A stretch of 64,000 nt of DNA, from positions 62,001 through 126,000 of the forward strand of contig QJPP01003435.1 in the NCBI GenBank assembly GCA_003996215.1, read 5' to 3'. The position numbers were made by a program, and so were the translations under genes. The notes under the pieces are model-generated. The model searched no databases. It was not told the DNA's origin and was given only the letters and a program-made list of their open reading frames with translations. The stretch comes from Jaltomata sinuosa (taxonomy: Eukaryota; Streptophyta; Magnoliopsida; Solanales; Solanaceae). Below are positions 32,400 to 44,741 of the stretch, one piece after another (the first letter of the stretch is position 1; each line of letters starts with the position of its first letter).

Positions 32400-35050
32400 C
32401 ATATCCTACGCAATCCTAGAGTCGTAACATGTTTCTCAAACAGGTCTCTAGATATTGCCTTTGTAAAATGATCAACTATCATTTTTCGCATAGAAATGTA
32501 TTATAAATTTATTTTTCCACTTGCTACTATGTTTCTCACAAGGTTATACTTAATATCAATATATTTGGTCTTGTTGTGATACTTAAGATCCTTCATGTAT
32601 GCGATAGTCACTTGACTGTCACAATATAAAGTCATGGGACCTTTAGAATTCTTTGCAACATTCAAATGCTCAAAGAATCTCTTCAACCAAATAGCTTCTT
32701 GTACTGCAGATGCATAAGCCACAAATTCAAATTCTGTGGTTGAAAGGGCTGTGCAAGTTTGTTTCTTAATTTCCATGAAATAGCACCACCATTAAGTAAG
32801 AAAGCATAACTGGAGGTTGATTTTTTATCATTCCGGTTACCAGCCCAATCAACATTTGTATAACCTCTCAGGAGTAAATCAGATCCACTATAGCATAGTG
32901 AATAATCTACAGTTCCCTTTAGATATCAAAAAATTCTCTTTACTGTTTTTCAATGATCTCTTCCAGGATTGGCTTGATACCTGCTAACCAGACCTACGAC
33001 ATAACAAATGTATGGATGAGTACACATCATAGCATACATCAGACTCCCGATAACACTAGAATATGGAACTCAAGACATATCTTCCTTTTGTTTTTCAGTC
33101 TTTGAACATATTTCAAGGCTTAAAGTTTAATCTCTTGCTATTGGAGTATCCATGGGCTTACAACTATTCATTTGAAAATATTCCAATATTTTCTTTATGT
33201 ATGTTTCTTGAGATAGGCTCAAAAACTTCTTGGAATGATCTCTTTGGATTTTAACACCCAATATATAGTATGCTTCACCCATGTCTTTCATGTCAAATAA
33301 CTTTGAAAGCCATGACTTGATAGTTTTTACATACTCCAAATTATTTTCGGCTAATAAAATATCATCCACGTAAAGAAAAGAATTACAAACATAACATTAA
33401 AATTCTTCACATAGATGAAATGGCCTTCATCGATCATGATGAAATCAAATGAGACCACTTCCTTGTGAAATCTCAAAGTATCATTGTCTTGAAGACTGCT
33501 TCAGGCCATAAATTGATCTTTTCAATTTACAAACTTTTTTTTCTTGGCCTTTAACAATGAAACCTACAGGTTGTTCTATGTAGATTTCTTCATGTAATTC
33601 TCCATTGAGAAAAGCGGTCTTCACAACCATTTGGTGTAGTTCTAGATCTAAACGTACAAGAATTGCAAAAAGTAATCGAATAGAGGTAAACTTCACAACT
33701 GGTGAAAAAGTTTCCTCATAATCTATTCCAGCTTCTTGAGTAAGTCTTTTTGTCACCAATCGTGTCTTGTATTTTTCTATTGATCCATCTGATTTGTGTT
33801 TAACTTTGAGAATTCATTTGTTCTCAATAGCTCTACACCCAAGAGAAAGGTCAACTAGATCCCAGACTTTATTAATTTTCATGGACTCAAAATCTTCTTT
33901 CATCGCTTTCATTAATTCATCTTTTCCAGGACTTGATAAAGTCTCAATCATAGAATTAGGTTCATCCAATTCTGTGGGAGATACCAAGAAAACAGAATTT
34001 TCAATCTCATAAGATCGCTTAGGTACACCTTTTATGATACTCTTACGTAATTGAAGTTCAAATTTCTCTATAGGACTTTGGGATTCAAAACTCCCACTTG
34101 GACTATGAATCATTTCTTGATCTATTGGATTATCAAGTATGTCCGATGATATTGTCTGATCATCTGAATTCAACATTTCGTAAAGAGGTTCACTATCCTT
34201 TATTTCATCCTTTTTTGAGAAAATGATTTTCCAAAAATATGACATCTTGTGATTCAATTTTACTAATACTTTCATCCTCCAATTCACCCATGAACACATA
34301 CCCTTTCGAGTGTTCTGAGTATCTTATAAAAATACATTTTTTTCTTTTGAACTCAATTTACCGAACTCACCAAAATGAACTTTTACATATGTAGCACAAC
34401 TCCAAGGCCGTAGATCATTAAGATTTGGTTTATGACCAGTTCATAAGGAGTAAGGAGTGGAAGGTACTCATTTAGAAGGCACTTTATTCAATATGTAGGT
34501 TGCAGTCAATAACACATCTCTCCAAAAAGAGATAAGTAAATTTGTCTGTGCCATTATGGACCTTGTCATATCCAATAGTGTTCTATTCGTTCTTTCAGCT
34601 ACACCATTCTATTGAGGTGTATAAAAATAGTCAACTATCTGGTAATGCCTTTTTCAGTACATAATTCTTCAAATTATTTTGACAAATATTCATGGCCTCT
34701 ATCGGTTCTTAAAGTCTTTATACTTTTATCTAATTAATTTTCAACTTCATTCATATATCTTTTAAAACATTCAAGTACTTTAGATTTATGAGAAATCAAA
34801 TAGACATAACTAAAGCGCGTGAAATCGTTAATAAATATAATGAAATATACAATATCATACCTTTCCCTCATATTCATTGGACCATAGATATCAGAATAAA
34901 TTAATTATAGTAGAACTCAGCTCTTTTAGCCTTTTTAAATGGTTTACGTGTAATCTTTCCAGCAAGATATATTTCACATATTGGCATATCAATTTTAGAG
35001 AAAGAACCTAAATGCCCTTCATTTGCCAACCTGTTCATACGGGCTTTCCC
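32400..35050 (-). pseudogene. pol: Copia A pol remnant (integrase, reverse transcriptase, RNase H)
   Basis: The RNase H end is at 32400-32776 (TTEFEFVAYASAVQEAIWL; LYCDSQVTIAYMKD). The reverse transcriptase lies at 33127-33760 with EETFSPVVKFTSIRLL, FLNGELHEEIYIEQPVGF, IYGLKQS and the catalytic LYVDDILLA near 33357-33385. The integrase-RT linker is at 33814-34299. A decayed integrase is readable only in shifting frames from about 34300 to 35050. Stops and frame shifts are numerous, so the element depends on nothing it encodes itself. Confidence 0.82.
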
Positions 35051-35559
35051 TATGTGACCCAATCTCGAATGTCATATAATAACATCTACATCATTATTAG
35101 TAGAATAACATGTCATTACACAACGATCAATATAATAGTCATAAGTTGAAGGATTATAGTCTAAATAATAAAATAATCATAATGATGTCCAAAACCATAA
35201 AAAAAATATTATCTAGAGTAATTCTAACACCATTGCAACTAAAATACAAATCAAAACCAACATCTAAAAGAACAGACACAAATACTAAGTTTCATCGAAT
35301 CTCTGGAGCATATAGAGCGTCATGCAACATCAAAGATCGGCCATCACACAAGTCCATTTTGCAAAGTGTCTATCCCTTTGACTTCAAGTCTTGCATCATT
35401 TCCTACATATATCCACCTTGATCCAGGTAAAACTCGACGAAACTTTATAAATGCTTCTTGATGATGACTCATATGATTGGTGACTCCTGAGTCTATAATT
35501 CACATAGGATAAGATTCAGTTAGTAAAGTGGTGCTAGAAATATATGTAGCACTTAAAGA

Positions 35560-36449
35560 TGCATTTAGAAATGCTACTTTTTTTGGCTCGGTATAATCAC
35601 AAGCAAAATTCCTGGGATATGAAAGTTGTAGCACTTCATCTTACTCTTGTATTTCTTCTTGAAAAAATGTTTTTCTTTCTTAGAATTTGGCTTGTTCTTT
35701 TTCTTAGAGGGTCCTTCTCTGGTCTTCTTACCCTTTTCGTTCTTATATCAATTCTTCTTACACTTGAAGCTTGAAGATTTCGTGCCACTTGATTCTGCCA
35801 CAAAGGCATTAGAAGCAGCACCAAGCCGCTCGTCTTCAAGCTCAACATGACAGACACCATCAGAAAAGATTTTGATGCTACCATTATGGGTTAAGTTAAC
35901 CTTCAAATATTTCCAACTATTGGGAAGAGACCAGATCACTGTCTGAACCTGTTGCTCATCCGAGAGAACATGACCAACACTTTTGAGTTGAGCTATCATA
36001 TTTGACATCACCCTAAGGTATTGTTTGATGTTCTGATCATGACGCTTCTTATAAGTGTCAAACTTGATAGTTAGCTGTCTAAGACGGGTCACAAATGTAC
36101 CCCCATATGTTCCTCGCAAGTGTTTCCACATGGCATGAGCAGTAGAAAATTCCTCACATTCATAAATAAGGTCATCAATAACAGAACTAACAATTATTTC
36201 ATGTGCAGCGGAATCAGTCTTTTTCCAAGTTTTATAAGCTTTAAGATCTCTTCTATGTTGTGCAGTATTACCCTCTTCTGATTGACTTAAAACATGGTTT
36301 ATGCCTTTAAGAGAGTTCTTTTCTTCTAGGACATACCATATTTTATGACTCCAGATGTCGTAATTGTCACAGTTTAGTTTCTCGCCTTTGTTCAAGTCAG
36401 CAATAATACTTTTCGATATCATATCTATTAATAAGAGACAATTACACAA
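35560..36449 (-). pseudogene. gag: Copia A gag remnant
   Basis: A 233-residue frame at 35748-36449 carries the copia Gag pattern (LNCDNYDIWSHKIWYVLEE; MWKHLRGTYGG; LTIKFDTYKKRHDQNIKQYL). A basic region follows. Near 35605-35640 there is a decayed CCHC knuckle in which the second Cys codon and the His codon are mutated. The ATG at about 36428 (MISKSIIADL) is a likelier start than the one at 36449, judging from family N termini. The upstream leader is interrupted by element B at 36780. Confidence 0.75.
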
Positions 36450-36780
36450 GTTTTACTCATCAATATTACTTTAATCATTTAAGCATGAGATATTCATATA
36501 CTTCACTCAAGCAAATTAATTTTCATAATGATTTCACATTTACCGTAGAATCGAAATGGTTACTAAATTTTTGATCATTATCTACTGTCTAATTATTTAA
36601 TCAAAAGTGAAAATTATTTCTTAGTGAGTATTTTAATTATGACTTTCTATTAAGTCTCAACCCAAAATAAAATAAATTGGATTCATATAAAGAGAGACAA
36701 ACAACATAATTCATATATTGAAAAATAAATTAACAACTATAATTTACAAGTTAATTAAAGATTAAAATCCTTCCACATGG

Positions 36781-37810
36781 TGATAAGAATCGAGTTACTT
36801 GAATAAACAAGAAAATAATGCGGAAGCAAAAATACTAGGATTAAAGACAAGAAATTAAAAGATAGGTGAAATTTAAGAATAAAATTCCCAAATTTTAAGA
36901 TTAGTGCTAAGAACCCTAATTGATCTTAGTATTCATAAACTACCAGATTAAGACTAATTATGATTCTAATAGAGTTAATTCAAGAACTTAGATCAAAAGT
37001 GATCTAGACCACTATTTTGAAGAAATTAAAGACAACAATTAGTATAAGACTAATTACCTTCTTTAATTTGCGAACAAGAACCAAAGATATCAAATTAAAG
37101 AATTAATCTTTCCTCTTAAAGAATCGTTCTTATAAGGTTGCAAGATAAATCTCAAGTAGCCACACAAAGGTGTAAAGAAGAGAAACTCTCAATTAATAAT
37201 AATGTTGTCTAATGAAAATAATAAAATTCATCCCTATATATAGGGAGAAACCTATCCCAAATAGCATGGGATAAGGAATCCTACTTTTATGGAAATAAAT
37301 AATAAAACCTAACTAGGATACTTTAAACTAGAAAACTTTTTAAACTAGAAAAGCAAGTAAAATAATACCAAAATTCTTCCTAAAATTAGCTAACAAGAAT
37401 AAAGGGAAAAAGTGCAAAATTTGCACCCAAAATATATCCACCAATTTGGCATGTTTCCAACCCTTTTTGGGCGTGTGATTCTGCCCATGTCATGCGTGCC
37501 AATCAGCCTTTATTGGGGTTGATTTTCACTTGTATTCTTGCGCTTCTCTTGGGCTTTCATGTGGCCCACCTTGGGCTTCATGTGGCCCACCTTGGGCTTC
37601 ATGTGGGCCCCTCTTCTTCGGCTCCATGTGCTCCATTTTTCTCCTTTTGGACTTGAGCTTGAATCATAAAATACATGTATCACTTAGCCCACTCCTTGCC
37701 ATAATTCTTGGGTCATTTTTGGGGCTCCTCTTTCACGATTAATATCTTCTTGATTTTTCCATTGAAGTCCTTCAACTTTTAATGAACGTGTGCCACCGTA
37801 GATGCTATCA
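36781..37810 (-). repeat. 3' LTR of element B
   Basis: 1030 bp. It contains three near-perfect 21-bp repeats of a CATGTGGCCCACCTTGGGCTT type at about 37558-37615, where the partner LTR keeps about one full copy. The palindrome CCCTATATATAGGG, with the TATA box, is at about 37232-37245. Confidence 0.92.
37235..37242 (-). promoter_or_regulatory. TATA palindrome in the 3' LTR of B
   Basis: TATATATA within CCCTATATATAGGG. The 5' LTR lacks exactly this 14-bp palindrome: at about 45190 the flanking bases join directly as ATTCATAGAAACC. Confidence 0.6.
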
Positions 37811-39923
37811 TTCCCCTCTTCTTGAAAGTAATTTGTTCTCAAATTTGAATCTCGCAAAATCAAGAAGACATGCAGTAGTAAACAATATTCGTTACTCGAA
37901 AGCAACAATGGTAGGAACAAAACAAGATAGTGACCATGTATCCACTTAACCTAATTGATTCTAACATGTATAAATACACCTTTATAAAGCATGTGGACAT
38001 CATCATCTCAATAGAAAATCCTCCTACTTATATAAGCATAACAAAATTCTCGTCTAGATGCCCATGCGAATGATACATGCAACTCCAATTTAGTTCTATC
38101 ACTAAAGTACTCCAATGAATATTGCAAAGATGACACGATATCACTAAAACATCCATTAAATTGAACACTTTTATGATATATCCAAGGATCCTCAATTATA
38201 TCTCTCACAGATTCTTCCACATAAAAACTATACACATAAGCACATGAGTTTTCAAAAGAGATAGAAGAACTCTTAAACTTCAACTCATTCGCAATCCTCC
38301 TTCCACAAACATCAGGCTTCTTTTCAATAAGTGGGAAGCCACAATCAACTACGTCATGCTCAATTTTAAAAGGGAATGAATTACTCTTATAGTTGAACTG
38401 AGAGGTTGCAATTAATGACTTATTATAGAGCAAAACATCAGCATCCTCAAAATTAATAAAGTCACCAATGTAAGAATTAAGAGTGTAGTTCATCACCTCC
38501 AAAAAGATCTTAGGTGTTCTAGGAATTCCAAAAGTGTGAATAAACCAATCATACATACCGTACTTGGTTTTATGTAACAAAGGAACAACATCACTTTGTT
38601 TTTCCTTTTGCATGAGTGTTAGATTCACATCTGCCTTGTTGAACTCCTTGTTATGATCAGTCTTACCTATAGACCCAAGATAATTTTATTTACCTTCATC
38701 CTCTCACCAACATGCACTTTCTCAATAAGACATATAGTTTCAACCACCTTAGGTTAAGTTCATCCAATGATAATTTTTCAATGCAAACTTTCTCATGAGC
38801 ACCTAAAAGAGAGTCAAAACAACTAAAAGAAGAAGTAGAAATGTTAGAGTTAGAATAAGAAATAACCTCACTCAAACTCTCTTGTTTTTCTTCTGTATTT
38901 CACGAATATTGCTCTCCTTTTTTATCTCAAGGTCATATCTCTTTTCTTTTCTCTCGATCTCACTTTTTTTCTCACTTGACATTCCATTCTCTTCACACAA
39001 CACATACTCTCCTTTTTCCTCTCTTGGAATGTCAACATGCACTCTCTTACTCCCCTCATTCTTCTCTCTCTCAAAAATTTTCATTACTTTTTTCACATGT
39101 TTTTGATCTTCATAAACTTGAGATGAAGTTAAAGGTGCAAGTATATATTTTCTTTTGTTTAGCTCAAGAGACACTTTATTCTTTTTTCTATCATGAATTA
39201 CATTCCTACTAAATTGTCATAGATGCCCTAGCATGATATGACAATCTTGCATTGAAATTACATCACAAAGAACATCATCGACATACCTCCCAATAGAGAA
39301 AGAAATCATGCATTGCTTAGTCACCTGAAGCTCACCAAAATCATTCGGTATGTAAGTTTCAACTTCTCCACCACGTATGAACTCACCACATTAGAACCAT
39401 TTCCACTATCAATAATCATAGAGCAAATATTACCCTTTATCCCACACCTTGTATGAAAAATATTTTTCCTCCTTAAATCAGCTAAGGTGTCATTCATATC
39501 CTCTAATGGCGTGGTCCTCATACAGAGCACTTCAACTAAGTTGGTGTTGTTTTGAGTTCCAGCTTCAGTTTCCTTAACTGTGTGAGACATCTCAAGAAAA
39601 TATCAAAGAAACAAATATCTCTCAATTTGGACTTTTTTTCTCTCTATTGATATCACTCTCTCTTGTCTTTTTTCACTCAAATTACAACCTTTGGTTGGAT
39701 CTCTTTAGATTTATGCATAAACCCTACTAGTAACAACCCTTTAGAAGTAAGATGTAGAAAGAAAAAGAATTTACCAATACCCAGACGGATTGGGTTTTGA
39801 TGAGACAAGAAAAAGACCAATTTGTACACCAAATAAAGAAACTCCATTTTTTCCCCTTCTTGATTTTCCTTCTTGATCTTGGAAACCAAAAAACACAATA
39901 AACACAGAGTTTCTAAAAGCAAG
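37811..39923 (-). pseudogene. Element B internal remnant (protease-like, reverse-transcriptase-like)
   Basis: The protease-like segment lies at 39321-39590: FHTRCGIKGNICSMIIDSG, then NVVSSYVVEKLKLT, the DSG-containing gypsy pattern. A charged linker with APLTSSQVYEDQ is at 38872-39174. At 38455-38590 there is a decayed reverse-transcriptase stretch (KTKYGMYDWFIHTFGIP, then a block where the FDD motif should be, reading NFEDADVLLYNKSL). The remaining 38008-38450 has an open frame of unknown content. Integrase is absent. The element is best read as a deletion derivative that could only have moved using proteins of a relative. Confidence 0.65.
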
Positions 39924-40076
39924 TTTTTTTGGTCAAAAGGTAATTGTTTTCATTTAACCAAAGTGAATCATTACAAAATAGCTAACACATTTTGGACTTG
40001 GTGTTAGTTCTCAGTATCATTAGCTATACATTACATCAAACTAACCAACTATACAGTTGCAATAGAAATAATACAA

Positions 40077-43000
40077 TCAAGGATATCCTGTTAGTTGTGC
40101 AAGCTGATCCCTCCATTTGTGATGTCGCTGGCCTTCAATGTGCAATTGGATAGCAACTTCTTTCACCCTCTGCTGGATACTACCTCGTTGTGCATTGAAT
40201 CTTCTATTGTTACATTCAGCCCAGATATTGTATACACATGCTGCAAAACAGAACCCAACAATGCTCGCTCTTGGCCTGTTATTCCTGGTTCTACAGATCA
40301 ACCAGCTCACTTCTTGATCCCAATCACCCAGCTGTCTATTATAGCCCAGCCAATTCAATAGTGATGACCGCATAGCAGTAGAGAATGTGCAAGCAAAGAA
40401 AAGATGATCAAACATTTCCTCCTGAGTGGTGCTGCAAAGGACACACTCAGTTGGGACACTAATACCCCATTTCAGCACCCTATCCACCGTTGAGAGCTTC
40501 CTCTGAAGTGCCATCCATAAGATAAACTGTTGTCGAGGGAGTAGTCCCCTAAGTTGTATTAAGTTCTTCCATTGTACTGGTGGATACTGTGGTCTCATTA
40601 GTACATAAGTCTTCTTAATGTTGTAGTCAAGATCTTGCCTCACATTACTTGGCCTTCTATTGCTTTGTATCTATTGTCTTGCATCAAATATCTTCCTGAT
40701 CAACCAACAAGCCTGCTTTGGTGTTTCCATGATGGACTAGTTAGAAGCCTTGATATAGAAGTTATGAACCCATAAAACCTAAAGCTTGTCCTTCTTCAGT
40801 TCAAGTGCCCACAGAAGCTTTGCAATATCTGCTTTATTTCAGGTATAAATATCAATGACACCCAATCCCCATGCTGCTCTAGGTCTGCAAATCTTGTCCC
40901 AGGACACTAAAGCTTTTCTAGTACAATTATTGCTCCCAGTCCATAGGAAAGTCCTGCATATAGTGGTAACCATTGTAATGATCTTCTTAGGCAATAATAG
41001 AATTTGTGCCCAATAAGTCTGCATCTCAAATACGACACTTTTCACCAGTTGCATCCTGCCACTATATGATAAGAACCTAGAAGACCAACATTTCACCCTT
41101 GCTATGATTCTTTCCACCAAAGGCAGGCATTGATATACTGATAACTTCTTGGTGGATAGAGGCACACCCAAGTACTTGAAGGGCAATTCACCATGTCTCA
41201 TATGCAGCCCATTAAGAATTTGATTCTTAAAAGCATCAGACACCCCAACAATATAAAGAGAACTCTTATCCATGTTGGCTTGCAACCCTGAAACCTCTGA
41301 GAAGTGGTTAAATGTATTAACCAACAAATGAATGGATATACTATCTGCTCTACAACTCATAAGGAGATCATCTGCAAAGTATATATGAACCATCCCCACT
41401 TTTTCACACCTAGGGTGCTAGTTAAACTGAGGCTCATGTCTTAATTGGTGAAAAGTTCTATGGAGGTATTCCATTTCCAAAACAAAGAGGTATGGGGACA
41501 TGGGATCCCCCTGCCTCAACCCTTTCTTTACCTCAAAAGTAGGAGTCAATCCCCCATTAATCAAGATAGCATACTGCACAGTTGTTACACATTCCATAAT
41601 AAGACAGACCAGAGGTGAGGGAAAACCAAATTCCAGCAGAACCATCCTAAAAATGGCCATTCCACCGAATCATAGGCCTTTCTTATATCAACTTTAACAG
41701 TGCACCTAGGAGACACACCCTTCATTGAATACCCTTTTACTAATTCATGAGCAATAATAACATTATCTAAAATATTCCTACCCTCAATGAATGCAGATTG
41801 AGAGGAGCTCACAACATGATCGATGAGATAAGTTTATAGATGGTAGTGCAACAAGCTATTGGTCGATATTCCTTAACATAGGTAGGAACTGTTACCTTAG
41901 GAACCAAAGTGATAGTTGTAATGTTGATACTCTTCAACATTTTACCATTTGAGAAGAACTGCAGGATTCCTTGAGTCACCTCCTCCCCAATAACTTCCCA
42001 GTAAGTTTTGAAAAACTCCGCATTATACCCATCAATGCCTGGGGATTTGTCTAGGGGGAGATCATGAATGGCCTTTGTAACATCCTCAGCTATCACAGGA
42101 GCCAGAAGAAGCTATTGCTGCCTTAAGGATAAACATGGGCCATCTCGTGCATATTCCAGGTTAATACAGGGGAGGGCATCAGCAGCTTGCCCCAACTACT
42201 GTTTAAAAAAAGATAAAAACTCCTCCTGTACTAAATGAGGATCAGTCAGCTTCCTCCCTTGTTCATTATGGATAGAAATTATCCTATTTCTTGCTTGTCT
42301 AGCTTTTAAGTGAGCAAAGAAATACTTTGAGTTCCTATCCCCATGTGTGATTCAAGTAGCTCTAGACCTTTGTTTTAGTATCTTTTCATTGATGCCTTCC
42401 CATTTCTCAATCAGCTTCAGCAGGTCTCTTTCCTCTTCAATGTAGCCCTGGTTGAGAAAGTCCACATTCATATTCTCCTATAACTCATGCAATCTCTCCC
42501 TTAGCATAATAAGCCTTTTATCAACAGTGGAGTCTTCTTGGTGTATTTGACTGGATTGGTGTGCTAGCTTGTGGAGCTTAGTCCATATTCTAAAAATAGT
42601 ATAGCCATTCACTCTTTGATTCCAAACAGTCAGCAACAAATCTTTAAACCTCTGTTGTTTCATTACTATATTCAGGAGCCTGAAAGGTTTTCTCAGTTTA
42701 TGTTGAACAACACCAGTGTTTAGAACAATTGGGGTGTGATCAGAGCAACCAAGTGCTAAGAAATCAACAGCTAACTCATTATACTGGTGCATCCAATCAG
42801 CATTTCCAAACACCCAATCTATATGAGAATGAATCCTTACAGCTATATCCCTCTTATTGTTCCAAGTAAAGTGCCTTCCCCTTCGGAGGAGTTGACCCAC
42901 CCCTATGTCATCGATGCAAGCTTGAAAATTAGCTGTCTCTTGAGGCATCACTGGCTCTCCATTGAGTCTATCTTCAGATGACAGGATAGCATTAAAGTCA

Positions 43001-43416
43001 CCTAAAATAAGCCATGGTCCCAAGCTACTACTAGCTAGTGTTCTTAAAGAATCCAATAGCCCCATTCTTGCGGCAGGCGCATTGAACCCATATACCAAAG
43101 TGATCCAGCAATTGAAAGGGGAATCCTTATCTTGAACTTTACAGTGCACTGTCTGATCTGTAGTAGTAATCATAGTAACATCAACTCTACTGCTCTTCCA
43201 CATAAGCCATAACCGTCCGTTCAGGATGGTAGGATAGCTAGCATGAAATTGCCAATCTTGATCAAACCTATTTTGTATTCTAGTCACATTTTGTTCTTGA
43301 ACTTTAGTCTCCACACACCCCATGAAGTCTACTCTATGTTTCAGCATAAAAGTTTTCAACTCATTCTGCTTATAGGGCTGGTTCAGCCCTCTTATGTTCC
43401 AAGAGCTTATTATCAT
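40077..43416 (-). pseudogene. LINE ORF2: endonuclease, reverse transcriptase, zf-RVT
   Basis: The apurinic-type endonuclease is at 42478-43416 (IISSWNIRGLNQPYKQNELK; LGDFNAILSSEDR; SDHTPIVLN). The reverse transcriptase is in pieces: LDKSPGIDGYNAEFFK and YVKEYRPIACCTTIYKLIS at 41809-42096, KVDIRKAYDSVEW at 41585-41812, KKGLRQGDPMSPYLFVLEME at 41418-41660, and the catalytic YFADDLLMSC at 41340-41399. The C-terminal zinc-binding domain zf-RVT is at 40077-40643 (FILWMALQRKLSTVDRVLKW; CVLCSTTQEEMFDHLFF). Several frame shifts and stops break the frame, among them stops just after 42478 and near 42200. The ORF2 ATG overlaps the ORF1 stop as ATGA at about 43413-43416. Confidence 0.9.
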
Positions 43417-44541
43417 GTAATATTGGGTGGGTAAGGTGCTTTAGCCCCGAATTTCTCAATCATTGGATCTTTACTCAGAGGTGCAAAGGAGTTTGAGCTC
43501 TGGGGGTCTAACTTGCCTTCCTTGGTCACAGATTGGCGATGACCTGCCTTGGAGGTGACTACTGTAAATGGTTCCTCTGCTATTTCTGCTTGGGTGGCCT
43601 CAGTTATCACTTGTTTCCCGCTAGCCTTAGCCTGCAGTTGTGGATGCTCTGGTGATATGGCCTCATTTGCCTGCCATTTAGTCTGCGGAGGTTTCCTTCG
43701 TCGGTGGCGCCTCCTAACTGGATTCTTCTTCCCCTCCTCTGTACATTCTCCATTCTGATGCCCTATTTTTATACAAGTGTGGCAGAAATGTGGCCGCCAT
43801 TCATAGTCAATTCTTTGGGTCAGAATAGTGCCATCAGATTTATCCATATACAATTCATCAGGCAGCTGCTGTGTAATATCAGTTTTGATCAATACTCGAG
43901 CAAAAGTGACCCGCTCAATCTCCACAGTCATTCTATCAGCACACACCGACTTGCCAATGAAGCTTGCAATGCGACTTAAGTTTTCTGGAGCCCAGTAGTA
44001 GACTGGAAGCCCTGGGAATGTCACCTACAAAGGGATGATCCTTAACATCTCTGGCTGAAACTTAAAGTCCTTTACCCAATGCTTCAAAACCAGCGGTCGA
44101 TTTGTAAAGGTATAGGGTCCTTCCTCCATCACAAAATCTCTATCCTCAGGTGTCTCAAATAGAAAGCTGAAGAACCCTTCATTATGAAGATAAACATGTG
44201 GTGCTGTCACGAAGTTCCAAACACTGTATACGAATTTCAGCATCTCCTTAAAAGTAGGCGTGCCACCGATCACATAACCTCTTAGGGCATTCTTCCATTA
44301 GCTTCTTCCTCCGTGGGGTTAATCTTCACATTTTTGCGGCCATCTTTCAGTATCGGAGGATAGAAAGTAAGCCCCATTCCATGTTATACTTGACAATTGC
44401 CTTTTACCACATCAGCTGCCGTCACCGGTGTGGCCAGTGAGTTGGGGGTAGTGTGAGACCCCAAGGAGAAAGTAAGCTTTCGAGCAGCATGTGGTTCCAC
44501 TGGTTCTTCCTCCACAAAGTCAGATTCCTCATCATTCTCTC
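43413..44541 (-). pseudogene. LINE ORF1 (DUF4283 and CCHC zinc knuckle)
   Basis: Plant LINE ORF1 proteins bind RNA through a DUF4283 region and a zf-CCHC_4 knuckle. Here the DUF4283-type segment spans about 43900-44273 (FLFETPEDRDFVMEEGPYTF; LPVYYWAPENLSRIASFIGK). The knuckle is near 43740-43800 (CHTCIKIGHQNGEC), followed by a basic stretch KNPVRRRHRRRKPP. Stops occur near 44025, 44282 and 44385, so the N-terminal part (44290-44541, acidic then Ser/Thr-rich) is cut off. The 3' end overlaps the ORF2 start. Confidence 0.88.
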
Positions 44542-44726
44542 CTAAAAGCAAGTTAATTTTTAAGAACTTGAATTTTCTCCTTTTTTAATTTTATTTTTAT
44601 TTTTTTTTGCTATGTACCTCAGCTTTTAAGCTACTACAATAAAACACAATTTTTTTGGATTTTTCTTTTTTTTTTTTGATTTTTTTTAAACTCTCAAGAT
44701 TATCAAGAACGGAACCTTGATAGAAC

Positions 44727-44740
44727 CGCTCTGGTACCAC
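44727..44740 (-). promoter_or_regulatory. Primer-binding site of element B
   Basis: The minus strand, two bases after the 5' LTR, reads TGGTACCAGAGCGGTT. It differs by one base from TGGTATCAGAGC, the complement of the initiator-Met tRNA end. Confidence 0.8.
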
Positions 44741-44741
44741 T

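Larger units (their letters stand above)
39924..44541 (-). mobile_element. LINE (non-LTR retrotransposon) inserted in element B
   Basis: The element is bounded by an 11-bp or longer TSD, CTAAAAGCAAG (39913-39923 and 44542-44552). A short T-run at 39924-39930 represents the poly(A) end on the minus strand. ORF1 and ORF2 are read on the minus strand and cover most of the 4.6 kb. The 5' end begins inside apparent ORF1 coding sequence, so it is probably slightly 5'-truncated, as is usual for target-primed reverse transcription. Stops and frame shifts in both ORFs show decay. Confidence 0.92.

Noticed and set aside
37530..37742. Cys-Gly-Pro-Pro repeat peptide
   Set aside because: It is a translation of the 21-bp repeats in the element B LTR; the partner LTR at 45433-45642 breaks the pattern.
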